60,075 nt of DNA from assembly GCA_025055455.1 (NCBI GenBank), contig JANWXD010000025.1:1-60075 (forward strand), given 5' to 3'. Position 1 is the first letter of the stretch. Each line of letters starts with the position of its first letter. Below the pieces are notes generated by a model, which saw only the letters and a program-made list of their open reading frames with translations, ran no database searches and was not told the origin of the DNA. This stretch comes from Bryobacteraceae bacterium. GTDB lineage: Bacteria > Acidobacteriota > Terriglobia > Bryobacterales > Bryobacteraceae. The position numbers were made by a program, and so were the translations under genes. This document shows, in pieces, positions 16,064 to 24,189 of the stretch.

Positions 16064-17029
16064 ATGGCAGCCCGGGAGGCGGCGCAACTGCCGCCTCTGG
16101 AACTTTCCAAACTCGCGGATCTTGAAGCCAGCCTCGGCCAGGTGCTGCGCGGCAAGCCCGAGGTGATTCGCCTCTCGCTGGTGTGTCTGCTCGCCCGCGG
16201 CCACCTGCTCATCGAAGACGTGCCCGGGGTCGGCAAGACCACGCTGGCCCAAGCCCTGGCGCGCTCGGTGCAGTGCAGTTTTCACCGTCTCCAATTCACC
16301 AGCGACATGCTGCCGAGCGACGTGCTCGGCGTGGTGATCTACAACGCGCGCACCCAGTCGTTCGAGTTCAAGAAGGGCCCCATCTTCACCCATTTCCTGC
16401 TGGCGGACGAGATCAACCGCACCACGCCGAAGACCCAGTCGGCGTTGCTAGAGGCCATGAACGAGCGCCAAGTGACCATGGACGGCCGCTCCTACCGCCT
16501 GCCCGAACCGTTCATGGTCATCGCCACGCAGAACCCGGTCGAGCACCACGGCACTTATCCGCTGCCGGAATCGCAACTGGACCGGTTCCTGATGCGAATC
16601 CGCGTGGGTTATCCTGACGCGGCGAGCGAGCGGGAGATCGTGCGGAACGCGGCGACCCCGCTCGAGGCCGTGCGGCCCGTGCTCACTGCCGAAGAAGTCA
16701 CCGAGTGGCAGGCGCGCACTCAGCAGGTGAGCATCGACGACGCTCTGGTGGACTACATGATGGCGATCGTAGCCAAGACGCGGACCCACGAAGCGTTCAC
16801 GCTCGGCGTGAGCCCCCGCGGGGCCCAGGCCCTGTACCGCGCCACACAGGCGCTAGCGCTGCTCGAAGGCCGCGACTACGCCGTGCCGGACGACATCAAA
16901 CGCCTGGCCGTCCCCATCTTCGCCCACCGCGTGGTGGTCAACTCCCGCGTCGCCTTAGCCCAGCGCGCCACCGAGGTGGCCGAGGGCGTTCTCGAAGAGA
17001 TCCTCCGCCAGATCGACGTGCCGCTGTAG
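16064..17029 (+). CDS. MoxR-family AAA+ ATPase
   Basis: 321 aa from ATG 16064 (a GTG one codon earlier is possible). Walker A is VPGVGKTT within HLLIEDVPGVGKTTLAQALAR, Walker B is FLLADEINRTTPKTQSALLEAMNE and the sensor region reads VIATQNPVEHHGTYPLPESQLDRF, all diagnostic of MoxR (AAA_3). The C-terminal lid domain has SPRGAQALYRATQALALLEGRDYAVPDDIK. MoxR proteins are chaperone-like and usually act with a VWA or DUF58 protein encoded next door. Here the next gene is a YchF-like GTPase and no DUF58, VWA or transglutaminase gene follows. Confidence 0.93.
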   Translation: MAAREAAQLPPLELSKLADLEASLGQVLRGKPEVIRLSLVCLLARGHLLIEDVPGVGKTTLAQALARSVQCSFHRLQFTSDMLPSDVLGVVIYNARTQSFEFKKGPIFTHFLLADEINRTTPKTQSALLEAMNERQVTMDGRSYRLPEPFMVIATQNPVEHHGTYPLPESQLDRFLMRIRVGYPDAASEREIVRNAATPLEAVRPVLTAEEVTEWQARTQQVSIDDALVDYMMAIVAKTRTHEAFTLGVSPRGAQALYRATQALALLEGRDYAVPDDIKRLAVPIFAHRVVVNSRVALAQRATEVAEGVLEEILRQIDVPL

Positions 17030-17058
17030 GCGGCTGGCGGTAAGCTGAAGGTGGGCCC

Positions 17059-18132
17059 ATGCGAACGGCCATCATCGGTCTGCCCAGGGTGGGCAAGACC
17101 TCACTGTTCACGATTCTCACCGGACCCCACAAGCAGGCCCGTCTCGGCACGCTCGAGGCGCGCATTGGAGTGGCGCGCGTGCCGGATTCGCGCCTGGAAG
17201 CGCTGGCCCGCATCTTTCAGCCGCAGCGGGTGACCTACGCCACGATCGAATATGTGGATTTTCCCTCCATCTCGCGCGAAGCCCTCCGAGATCCGGGCTA
17301 TCTGGCCGGCTTGCGCCTGGCGGACGCCTTGGCGCACGTGCTGCGCCTGTTCGCCAGCGAGACCGTGCCGCATGAGAAAGGCTCGATCGACCCGCTCCGC
17401 GACGCGGCGGATGTCGAAACCGAGCTCATCTTGAGCGACCTCATGGTGCTGGAGAAGCGGTTGGAGCGGCTCGAGAAAGACCGCAAGAAGATGAAGAGCG
17501 CGGAGCTGGACCAAGAGTTCCATTTGCTCGAACAGGCGCGGGCGGCGCTCGAAGCCAGCAAACCGCTGCGAGCCTTGGAGCTGGCGCCGGAGGAAGAGAA
17601 GCGCCTGCGCGGTTTTCAGTTTCTCTCGCAAAAGCCGCTGCTGTACGTGCTCAACCTGGGGGAAGCCGATGCCCCGCGCCTGCACCAAATCGAGGATGAG
17701 TTCCGGCAGGGCCCGTTGGCGGCGCAGCCGCGCACGGCGGTGACGGCCATTTGCGGCAAGGTAGAGGCGGAGCTGGCGGAGCTGGCGCCGGAAGAGGCCC
17801 GGGAATATCTGGAGAGCTTCGGGCTCGAAGAGTCCGGCCTGGAGCGGTTGATTCGCGCCACCTACTCGCTGCTCGGCCTCATGTCGGTGCTGACGGGAAG
17901 CGAGACGGAAGTGCGCGCCTGGACGATTCCCCGGCACACGCCGGCCCTCAAGGCGGCGGGGGCGATTCACACGGACTTCGAGAAGAAGTTCATCCGGGCC
18001 GAGGTGGTGAACTGGAAAGACTTGGTCGAAAGCGGCGGTTTTGCAGGAGCACGAGAGCGCGGGCTGTTGCGCATCGAGGGCAAAGATTATATCGTGCAGG
18101 ACGGCGACGTGTTGTTCATCCGGCACGGCTGA
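17059..18132 (+). CDS. YchF/OLA1-like GTPase with TGS domain, degenerate G3
   Basis: 357 aa. The P-loop is GLPRVGKTS (7-15), against GLPNVGKST in typical YchF. Residues 120-200 form the helical coiled insertion (ELILSDLMVLEKRLERLEKDRKK). The G4 position has NLGE, matching the family's NxxE. The C-terminal TGS domain is very typical: RAWTIPRHTPALKAAGAIH, TDFEKKFIRAEVV and EGKDYIVQDGDVLF. The G3 motif, usually DIAGL, is replaced by DFPS (67-70), and the glycine-rich switch that follows is missing. YchF binds ATP or GTP and ribosomes; nucleotide hydrolysis by this copy is uncertain. It converges on lnt with a 17-bp overlap. Confidence 0.85.
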   Translation: MRTAIIGLPRVGKTSLFTILTGPHKQARLGTLEARIGVARVPDSRLEALARIFQPQRVTYATIEYVDFPSISREALRDPGYLAGLRLADALAHVLRLFASETVPHEKGSIDPLRDAADVETELILSDLMVLEKRLERLEKDRKKMKSAELDQEFHLLEQARAALEASKPLRALELAPEEEKRLRGFQFLSQKPLLYVLNLGEADAPRLHQIEDEFRQGPLAAQPRTAVTAICGKVEAELAELAPEEAREYLESFGLEESGLERLIRATYSLLGLMSVLTGSETEVRAWTIPRHTPALKAAGAIHTDFEKKFIRAEVVNWKDLVESGGFAGARERGLLRIEGKDYIVQDGDVLFIRHG

Positions 18133-19606
18133 AGCGGCGGTGTAAAGCACGGAGCGACTCGACCACGGAGGGCGCCAGCGTGAGCACGCCGCCGGCGGCG
18201 CACAGCCAGGCGAACCAGTCCCCGTAGCGCGTGTAGGGCGTCGTGGCGGCGATCCAAGAAAACCGCGTGCGCAGCGCGGCTTCCTGAAAAGACGGTAGGC
18301 GGTCGGTGAGACGTCCGGCCGGATCGATCGCTGTGGTGATGCCGTCGTTGGTGGCGCGCAGGAGCCACCGGCCGTTTTCGGCCGCCCGCATGCGGACGAT
18401 CTTCAGATGCTGGTCCCGGGCGGCGGTCCGACCGAAGTAGCCGTCGTTGGAAATGTTCACCAGCACCTCGGCGCCCTGGGCGGCGAAGCGCCGGACAAAA
18501 TGAGGGAAGGCCGCCTCGTAACAGATGAACACGCCCACGGCGCCGTCCGAGACGCGAAAGATCTGTAAGGTAGCGCCGGGCTGGAAGTTACCCGCCTCGC
18601 GAGTGATCTTATCGATGAAACCGAAATACTTCGGGACGAATTCTCCGAAGGGGACCAGGTGGATCTTGTCGTACCGGCCGGCCGGCTCTCCGCTGGGGGC
18701 TAGCAGCACAGCGGAGTTCAGGGGCTCGCCTCGGGGCGTGTGAGCGACCGTGCCGATCAGGGTCCAGGCCCGGCCCACACGCGCGACTCCAGTTACTAAG
18801 TTGCGAAAATAGGAGTCCGAGTAGTAATAAAACGGCGCCGGGACCTCCGGCCAGACGACCAGGTGCGGCGGAGGCTCGCCGGGGCTGAGAGAAGCCTGCA
18901 AGGACAGGTAGGCCAGGCGCCGGCCGGTTTCTTCCAGCTGGACGCGAGTCCAGTCGGCGTCCTGGGCGAGGTTGGGCTGCACGAGCACGGCCATGTGCTC
19001 GCCGGCGCGCGGGGCCGGAAGGGGCGGCAGCAGGTAGAGCAAGGGCAGCGCCAGCAGCCAGGCCAAGTGGCGGCGCGGCCGCCGCAGCAGGGCTAGCGCC
19101 AGCGCGGCGTTCATCATAGCGAACACGTAGGACAGACCGTAGACGCCCGTGAGCGGCGCCAGCCGCATGGGGACCCCCATGTCGATTCCGGCGTTCCCGA
19201 GAGCTTGCCAGGGGAATCCGAGCGGAGCGTGGGTGCGCTCGATGGCCACCCACAAAGCGGCCACGGCGGGCACGGCCCATCCCCAGGCGAGCACGGCGCC
19301 GGCGGCTACGGCGAAGGCGGCCATGTGCAGCGCCTTGATGGCGCAAAACAGCAGAAAGGCGCCCCAACTTCCCAGCAATCCGAGGCCTCCGTAGTGGGCG
19401 AGCACGTATTGAATCCAGTAACACGCGCCGAACCAGTACACTAGACCGGCGACATAGCCGCAGCGCGCGCGCTCGCGCCAGTGGCGGGCGCGTCCCAGGG
19501 CCACCAGCAGCGGCACCAGAGCCCCGGGCGCCAGCCAGGCCAGGTCGAAGCGCGGGAAGACCAATACGAGCGCCAGGCCGGTAAGAATCGACAGGACGAG
19601 GTTCAA
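18116..19606 (-). CDS. lnt: Apolipoprotein N-acyltransferase
   Basis: 496 aa from a TTG that overlaps the lipA stop as TTGA; longer upstream frames read through lipA. Seven or so hydrophobic helices (residues 1-195) precede the nitrilase domain. The catalytic triad is visible: E254 in VWPEVPAP, K314 in YDKIHLVPFGEFVP and C362 in FICYEAAFP, with another helix at the C-terminus (about 470-490). Lnt N-acylates lipoproteins in the inner membrane, which fits the lipoprotein-type signal at 22465. It is coupled to lipA. Confidence 0.94.
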   Translation of the reverse strand: MNLVLSILTGLALVLVFPRFDLAWLAPGALVPLLVALGRARHWRERARCGYVAGLVYWFGACYWIQYVLAHYGGLGLLGSWGAFLLFCAIKALHMAAFAVAAGAVLAWGWAVPAVAALWVAIERTHAPLGFPWQALGNAGIDMGVPMRLAPLTGVYGLSYVFAMMNAALALALLRRPRRHLAWLLALPLLYLLPPLPAPRAGEHMAVLVQPNLAQDADWTRVQLEETGRRLAYLSLQASLSPGEPPPHLVVWPEVPAPFYYYSDSYFRNLVTGVARVGRAWTLIGTVAHTPRGEPLNSAVLLAPSGEPAGRYDKIHLVPFGEFVPKYFGFIDKITREAGNFQPGATLQIFRVSDGAVGVFICYEAAFPHFVRRFAAQGAEVLVNISNDGYFGRTAARDQHLKIVRMRAAENGRWLLRATNDGITTAIDPAGRLTDRLPSFQEAALRTRFSWIAATTPYTRYGDWFAWLCAAGGVLTLAPSVVESLRALHRRFSRAG

Positions 19607-20499
19607 GCTCGTGCACCGGCTTCTTCGCTGATGGCGTCGGCCATGTAGGAACTGCGCACCAGCGGGCCGCTCCAGACATAGCGGAAGCCGAGCGCGAGGC
19701 CGTACCGGCGCCATGCCTCGAATTCGGCGGGCTCGACATAGCGAGCGACCGGAAGATTTCGCCGCGTCGGTTGGAGGTACTGACCGATGGTGACGATGTC
19801 CACCTCCGCCGCCCGCAGATCGTGCAACAACGCCTCGACTTCGGCGGGCTGCTCGCCGAGTCCGAGCATCAGGCCCGACTTGGTGAGCCGGTCCGGCTGG
19901 CGCTGCTTGGCGAAGCGCAGTACCTCGAGCGACTGCTCGTAGCGCGCTTGCGGCCGCACTCGCCGATACAGCCGCGGCACCGTCTCGACGTTGTGATTGA
20001 AGATATCCGGGCCGGCCTCGAGCACGGCCGCCACGGCATTCAGATTGCCGCAGAAGTCCGGAGTGAGCGCCTCGATCCGGGCGTGAGGCAGGCGACGGCG
20101 CACTGCCACAATCGTGCGCGCGAAGTGGGCGGCGCCGCCGTCGGGCAAATCATCACGGTTGACACTGGTGATCACGACGTGCCGGAGGCCCAGCAGGGCC
20201 GCCATGCGGGCGACGTTGGCCGGCTCGTCGGGGTCCGGCGGGGGCGGCGTCTTGGCCTTGGGCACGGCGCAAAAACCGCAGCCGCGCGTGCAAAGATCCC
20301 CGAGGATCATGAACGTCGCCGTGCCGCGGTGGAAACATTCGTGCAAGTTGGGACAGCGCGCCGATTCGCACACCGTGTGCAGGCGCAGACCGCGGAGATG
20401 CTGCCGGATGCGCTGGACGCTTTCGTGGTGCCGGTCAGGTTTACGCAACCAATCCGGCAGGCGGGCTGGCGTCTGGATTTGGACCAAAGTTTCCAGCAC
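19603..20499 (-). CDS. lipA: Lipoyl synthase
   Basis: 298 aa. Two cysteine clusters are present: the auxiliary CESARCPNLHEC (C44, C49, C55) and the radical-SAM CTRGCGFC (C70, C74, C77). Other signatures are DPDEPANVARMAALLGLRHVVITSVNRDDLPDGGA, FNHNVETVPRLYRRVRP and a C-terminal SSYMADAI. LipA inserts sulfur into octanoylated E2/GcvH proteins. It lies between the SPOR gene (4 bp upstream) and lnt. No lipB gene is seen in the window. Confidence 0.96.
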   Translation of the reverse strand: MLETLVQIQTPARLPDWLRKPDRHHESVQRIRQHLRGLRLHTVCESARCPNLHECFHRGTATFMILGDLCTRGCGFCAVPKAKTPPPPDPDEPANVARMAALLGLRHVVITSVNRDDLPDGGAAHFARTIVAVRRRLPHARIEALTPDFCGNLNAVAAVLEAGPDIFNHNVETVPRLYRRVRPQARYEQSLEVLRFAKQRQPDRLTKSGLMLGLGEQPAEVEALLHDLRAAEVDIVTIGQYLQPTRRNLPVARYVEPAEFEAWRRYGLALGFRYVWSGPLVRSSYMADAISEEAGARA

Positions 20500-20503
20500 G
20501 GGC

Positions 20504-21049
20504 TCAGTACTTTCGAATCATGGGCTGGAAACCAGCGGCTTCCAGCTCGGCGCGAGTCTTGGCGATTTCGTCGGGTCCAGCGAGCGGTCCGACCAAGACA
20601 CGAAACAGGTCGGCCGTGGGGTGGGGCGCGATGAGGGCGCGAAATCCTTTCTTTTTCAGAACATCAGCGACGATTTCCGCTTCGGTGCGTTTGACGGCCG
20701 CCACTTGCAGGAATGTCTGTCCCGGCGCCGGCTCGGTCTCGGGCGTGGGGGTCGGAAGCGCGGTTTGAGGCGGTGGGGCGGCTTCGCCAGGCGTCGGGTC
20801 GGGCGGAGCCGTGGCGGTTTCCGGGACTGCCACTGGGGGACCGGCGGGCGAAGGCGCGGCCGGAGACGCGCGAGGGGGTTCCGCTGGAGGTTCCGTCTGT
20901 TTGGCGGCTTCCACCGGCTGGGCGGAATTCCGGCCGAGAATGTAGCCCATGGTGAAAAAGACGCCGAGCAGGATCACGACGATGAATAGAATGCTGAGCA
21001 ACTGACGATTACCCAGCACGACTTCAAATTGGCCGTCCTCTTTCGGCAT
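20504..21049 (-). CDS. SPOR-domain membrane protein
   Basis: 181 aa. A single transmembrane helix (about 17-40, LLSILFIVVILLGVFFTMGYILG) is followed by about 65 Pro/Ala/Thr-rich residues that probably span the periplasm, and a C-terminal SPOR domain (about 108-180: TFLQVAAVKRTEAEIVADVLKKKGF, FRVLVGPLAG). SPOR domains bind denuded septal peptidoglycan, so a role in division or wall maintenance is likely. It is the first gene of the SPOR-lipA-lnt unit. Confidence 0.88.
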   Translation of the reverse strand: MPKEDGQFEVVLGNRQLLSILFIVVILLGVFFTMGYILGRNSAQPVEAAKQTEPPAEPPRASPAAPSPAGPPVAVPETATAPPDPTPGEAAPPPQTALPTPTPETEPAPGQTFLQVAAVKRTEAEIVADVLKKKGFRALIAPHPTADLFRVLVGPLAGPDEIAKTRAELEAAGFQPMIRKY

Positions 21050-21206
21050 GGTTGTTACTTTCCGAGCTTAGCGCATCGCGTCCAGGGGTGGAGCAGAACG
21101 GGAGCGGAGCGGCAGCAGGAGCCCTGCACTCGTGGCCTGTGGGGAGTGGGAGCGCCGTCGTGGTCTCGTGCGAGGAGGTCGCGGCTCGTTCGGCGGGCTC
21201 GCCGGG

Positions 21207-21235
21207 CTGACCGTTTTCCGCGATTTTTGTACAAT
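21207..21235 (+). promoter_or_regulatory. sigma-70-type promoter for the PH-domain/SDR/lipoprotein operon
   Basis: CTGACC (21207-21212), a 17-bp spacer and TACAAT (21230-21235). The predicted start, 6-7 nt further on, falls at or next to the GTG at 21243, so the message may be leaderless. Confidence 0.6.
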
Positions 21236-21242
21236 AGCGCGG

Positions 21243-21713
21243 GTGAGAGAGGCTGTGGCCGAAACCGTCATTCGTCCGAGCATGAAATTGATCCGCGCCG
21301 CTTACTGGGCGGTGTTTCTCGTCCTATTTTTGTCTGTGCTCGCCTATGTCAACAACGAGAAGATCGGTTCCTACAACCCGGCCGTGCTGCTGATTCCGGC
21401 GGCCCTGCTGTTGTTTCCCATCCGCAGCCACCTGCGGCAGCACTTTACCCGGCTGACGCTCACCGACGGCAAGCTGCGCTACGAAACGGGGATCGTGAGC
21501 CGCAGCAGCCGCTCCATCCCCTTGGCGCAGGTTCAGAACGTGCGCGTAGACCAGACGTTGTTCCAGCGCCTGCTCCGCGTCGGCGACATCTCTGTGGAGA
21601 CCGCGGGAGAAACCAGCCTTCTGGTGGTCAAAGACCTGGACGATCCCGAGGCGGTGGCGGACCTGATTCTCGGGGCGGCCCCGCCGCGTTCCCGCAAAGA
21701 AAAGTCGGAATGA
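21243..21713 (+). CDS. Membrane protein with bacterial PH (bPH2/DUF304) domain
   Basis: 156 aa from GTG 21243; a GTG at 21255 is an alternative. Two membrane helices (about 22-42 AYWAVFLVLFLSVLAYV and 52-68) precede a PH-like beta domain, HFTRLTLTDGKLRYETGIVSRSSRSIPLAQVQNVRVDQ, GDISVETAG and LLVVKDLDDPEAVADLI. This is the bPH_2 pattern (often YdbS/YdbT-like). The family's function is not established. It is coupled to the next gene by ATGA. Confidence 0.75.
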   Translation: MREAVAETVIRPSMKLIRAAYWAVFLVLFLSVLAYVNNEKIGSYNPAVLLIPAALLLFPIRSHLRQHFTRLTLTDGKLRYETGIVSRSSRSIPLAQVQNVRVDQTLFQRLLRVGDISVETAGETSLLVVKDLDDPEAVADLILGAAPPRSRKEKSE

Positions 21714-22468
21714 GCGAACCCAACCTGTCCCACCGCGTGGCGCTGATTACCGGAGCGAGCCGCGGCCTGGGCAAGGCGATGGCTCTGGCGCTGGCCGGCG
21801 CGGGCGCGCGCTTGGCGCTCGTGGCGCGCGACCTCGAGCGGCTGCGCCAGACGGCGCAGGAAGCGCACCACCTGGGTGCCGAAGCGGAGATCTTCTGCGC
21901 CGACGTGACGGACGAAGCGCAGGTGCGGCAGCTGGAAAAAGACGTCATCGCGCGCTTCGGCACACTGCACATCCTCATCAACAACGCGGGCATCAATGTC
22001 CGCAAACCCCTCACGGAATTCACGCTCGAGGAGTGGCGTAAGGTAGTGGACACCAACTTGACGGCGGCGTTTTTGCTGTGTCGGGCTTTCGTCCCGCACA
22101 TGAAGGGCCACGGCTACGGGCGCATCATCAACATGACCTCCATCATGAGCCATGTCTCCATCGCCGGACGCACGGCCTACTCGGCGAGCAAGGCGGGCCT
22201 GCTGGGTTTCACGCGGGCGCTGGCGCTCGAATTGGCGCCGGAGGGGATCACGGTGAACGGCATCAGTCCCGGGCCCTTCGCCACGGAAATGAACACCCAG
22301 CTGATGCAAAACCCGGAGCTGAACCAGCAGTTCATTTCCCGGATTCCTCTGGGCCGGTGGGGCAAAGTGGAAGAGGTCGGCCGGCTGGCCCTTTATTTGT
22401 GCTCGGAAGAGGCGGGGTTCATCACGGGCACGGACATTTTGATCGACGGGGGCTGGTGCGCACAGTGA
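21710..22468 (+). CDS. Short-chain dehydrogenase/reductase (FabG/gluconate dehydrogenase-like)
   Basis: 252 aa. The Rossmann motif TGASRGLG (about 14-21), NNAGI (about 91-95), catalytic S and YSASK (MTSIMS ... YSASKAG, about 139-159) and the C-terminal SSEEAGF-type segment (CSEEAGFITGTDILIDGG) identify a classical SDR. Arg rather than Asp at the end of beta-2 (VARD) favours NADP(H). The neighbour is a sugar-binding lipoprotein, so a sugar acid or polyol is a plausible substrate, but a 3-oxoacyl-ACP reductase cannot be excluded. Confidence 0.88.
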   Translation: MSEPNLSHRVALITGASRGLGKAMALALAGAGARLALVARDLERLRQTAQEAHHLGAEAEIFCADVTDEAQVRQLEKDVIARFGTLHILINNAGINVRKPLTEFTLEEWRKVVDTNLTAAFLLCRAFVPHMKGHGYGRIINMTSIMSHVSIAGRTAYSASKAGLLGFTRALALELAPEGITVNGISPGPFATEMNTQLMQNPELNQQFISRIPLGRWGKVEEVGRLALYLCSEEAGFITGTDILIDGGWCAQ

Positions 22469-23427
22469 AGAAAGCACTGCCGGTACTGCTGGCGCTGGCG
22501 TTGGCGGTGGCCGGTTGTCGGGGCAGCCGCAGGAAAGTCATCGCCGTCATTCCCAAGGGCACTTCGCACCTGTTCTGGCTTTCGGTGCAGGCAGGAGCCG
22601 TCGCAGCGGGTCAGGATCTGGGCGTCGAAGTGCTCTGGAATGGGCCCGCGACGGAGACCGAATACAGCCGCCAGATTCAGATCGTGGATTCGATGATTGC
22701 GCGGCGCGTGGACGGCATCGCCCTGGCGGCCGCCGAGCGCAAGGCCCTGGTTGGCGTCGTGGACCGCGCCATGAAGGCGGGCATCCCCGTAACGGTCTTC
22801 GATTCCGGGCTCGACTCGGACAACTACACCAGCTTCGTCGCCACGGACAATTACCAAGCCGGGCGTCTGGCGGCGCGCACGCTGGCCCGGCTGCTGGGCG
22901 GCAAGGGCAAGGTCGCGGTGGTTATGCACGCTCCGGGCAGTTTTTCGACGATGGAGCGGGAGCGCGGCTTCGACGAGGCCGTGGCGCAAGAATTTCCCGG
23001 CATCCAAGTGGTGGCGCGGCAGTTCGGCCTTTCGGACCGGGCCAAAGCGGTGGCAGCCACCGAGAACATCCTCACGGCACACCCAGACATCGATGGACTG
23101 TTCGCCTCTACGGAGCCAAGCTCGACCGGAGCCGCCCTGGCGCTGCGCGCCCGGAACCTGGCGGGAAAAGTGAAATTCGTGGCCTTCGACTCGAGCGAAA
23201 GCATGATCGCCGATCTGAAGGCGGGCGTGATCGACGCGATGGTGGTGCAGGATCCGTTCCGTATGGGCTACGAAGCGGTGCGGACGCTGGTCGAAAAGAT
23301 CAACGGGGGAAACCCGCCAAGGCGCATGGATTTGCCTGCCCGGGTGGTGTCTCGCGACAATCTCCACGATCCGGAAGTCCAGAAGCTAATCTCGCCGGAC
23401 TTGGACCGATACTTGAAGAGGCGTTGA
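22465..23427 (+). CDS. Sugar-binding lipoprotein (periplasmic-binding protein type 1)
   Basis: 320 aa from a GTG overlapping the SDR stop (GTGA). The lipobox is LALAVAGC with Cys at residue 18. The mature part is a ribose/xylose-binding fold: VIAVIPKGTSHLFWLSVQAGAVAAGQDLGVEVLWNGPATETEYSRQIQIVD opens the domain and SSESMIADLKAGVIDAMVVQDPFRMGYEAV closes it. It should bind a monosaccharide in the periplasm. No ABC permease or ATPase is encoded nearby, so it may feed a distant transporter or act as a sensor. Confidence 0.87.
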   Translation: MKKALPVLLALALAVAGCRGSRRKVIAVIPKGTSHLFWLSVQAGAVAAGQDLGVEVLWNGPATETEYSRQIQIVDSMIARRVDGIALAAAERKALVGVVDRAMKAGIPVTVFDSGLDSDNYTSFVATDNYQAGRLAARTLARLLGGKGKVAVVMHAPGSFSTMERERGFDEAVAQEFPGIQVVARQFGLSDRAKAVAATENILTAHPDIDGLFASTEPSSTGAALALRARNLAGKVKFVAFDSSESMIADLKAGVIDAMVVQDPFRMGYEAVRTLVEKINGGNPPRRMDLPARVVSRDNLHDPEVQKLISPDLDRYLKRR

Positions 23428-23433
23428 CCCGCC

Positions 23434-23934
23434 TCAATCGCATTTGATGCGGTTGCTCTTGAGGCGGTGCGGATCCGCCCTCCGTTGGTCCCAGATGTGC
23501 ACCACGGACCAGCCGCGCTCGACGAGCGCATCCGAGACCCGGCGGCGGTGGCACTGGAACCATTTGATCTCCGCGCACATGTAAGCCGTGGGTTTCTCCC
23601 GGGCCAGCCGCTCCAGCTCGGCTAAACCGGAGCGAAACGCTTCTGTTTCCATGTGAGCGAGGTAGCCGCCGCTGCGGTAGCCGCCCAGCCGCTCGATCCA
23701 GATGTATTCGATGCCGGCCGCCGGCAACGCCCGCTCGAGTTCCGCGCGGTTGAACTGCGGGTTGTGGCGGCTCACGGGGAAGTGCCGGATGTCGACGAGG
23801 CGCCGGATGCCGTAGTACTGGAGCACGGCAAGGAACTCATCCAACCGCCGGGTGGAGTGACCGATGGTGTAAACCCGGGGCCCTTGTGCCTCCGCGCTCG
23901 CTCCGACCGGGAACAGCGCCTGCTGTTCGGCCAT
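23434..23934 (-). CDS. DUF488 family protein
   Basis: 166 aa from ATG 23934, chosen because GCGAGGACC precedes it; a start at 24060 would add 42 residues and place the TonB receptor promoter region inside a coding sequence. Family features are VYTIGHSTRRLDEFLAVLQYYGIRRLVDIRHFPVSRHNPQFN, IEYIWIERLGGYR and CAEIKWFQCHRRRVSDAL. DUF488 proteins are uncharacterised; the conserved Cys, Arg and His suggest a nucleic-acid- or nucleotide-related enzyme. Convergent with the lipoprotein gene 6 bp away. Confidence 0.85.
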   Translation of the reverse strand: MAEQQALFPVGASAEAQGPRVYTIGHSTRRLDEFLAVLQYYGIRRLVDIRHFPVSRHNPQFNRAELERALPAAGIEYIWIERLGGYRSGGYLAHMETEAFRSGLAELERLAREKPTAYMCAEIKWFQCHRRRVSDALVERGWSVVHIWDQRRADPHRLKSNRIKCD

Positions 23935-24053
23935 GGGGTCCTCGCGTTCGGATTCTACCGCCGCCAGCAGATCGGGAGGCAAAAGTGGGGATTTGGGCCG
24001 CCGCGTGCCGCCGCGCTTGGGCGGGTATTTGAAACTTGCGTCCCACCGGGTGC

Positions 24054-24081
24054 TTGACACCGGTGGCTACTTAACATTAAG
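24054..24081 (+). promoter_or_regulatory. Putative promoter/operator upstream of the TonB receptor
   Basis: A perfect -35 TTGACA (24054-24059) is followed at 24070-24081 by the inverted repeat CTTAA-CA-TTAAG, an AT-rich island in GC-rich DNA. The repeat covers the expected -10 zone, so it may be an operator, or part of it may serve as a poor -10. Downstream, GAGGTGCC (24101) and GGCATGCCTC (24130) can pair with a 2-nt bulge in the leader. Confidence 0.4.
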
Positions 24082-24189
24082 CTTGACGCAAACGAATGGA
24101 GAGGTGCCGCGTGCGAGGAGGCGCGCTCTGGCATGCCTCGGCGGGACGCCCCCCGCGCGGCTCTGAGATATGGCCAGGAGGAAACGCCA

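Noticed and set aside
21029-21709. Long N-terminal extension of the SDR
   Set aside because: It overlaps the PH-domain gene in another frame and contains no SDR residues; the ATG at 21710 has the ATGA overlap and the TGASRGLG motif close behind.
23935-24060. Upstream extension of the DUF488 gene by 42 residues
   Set aside because: It would place TTGACA and the inverted repeat of the TonB receptor promoter inside or against a coding sequence, and the extension is Pro/Arg-rich with no DUF488 features. The inner ATG has a GAGGA site.
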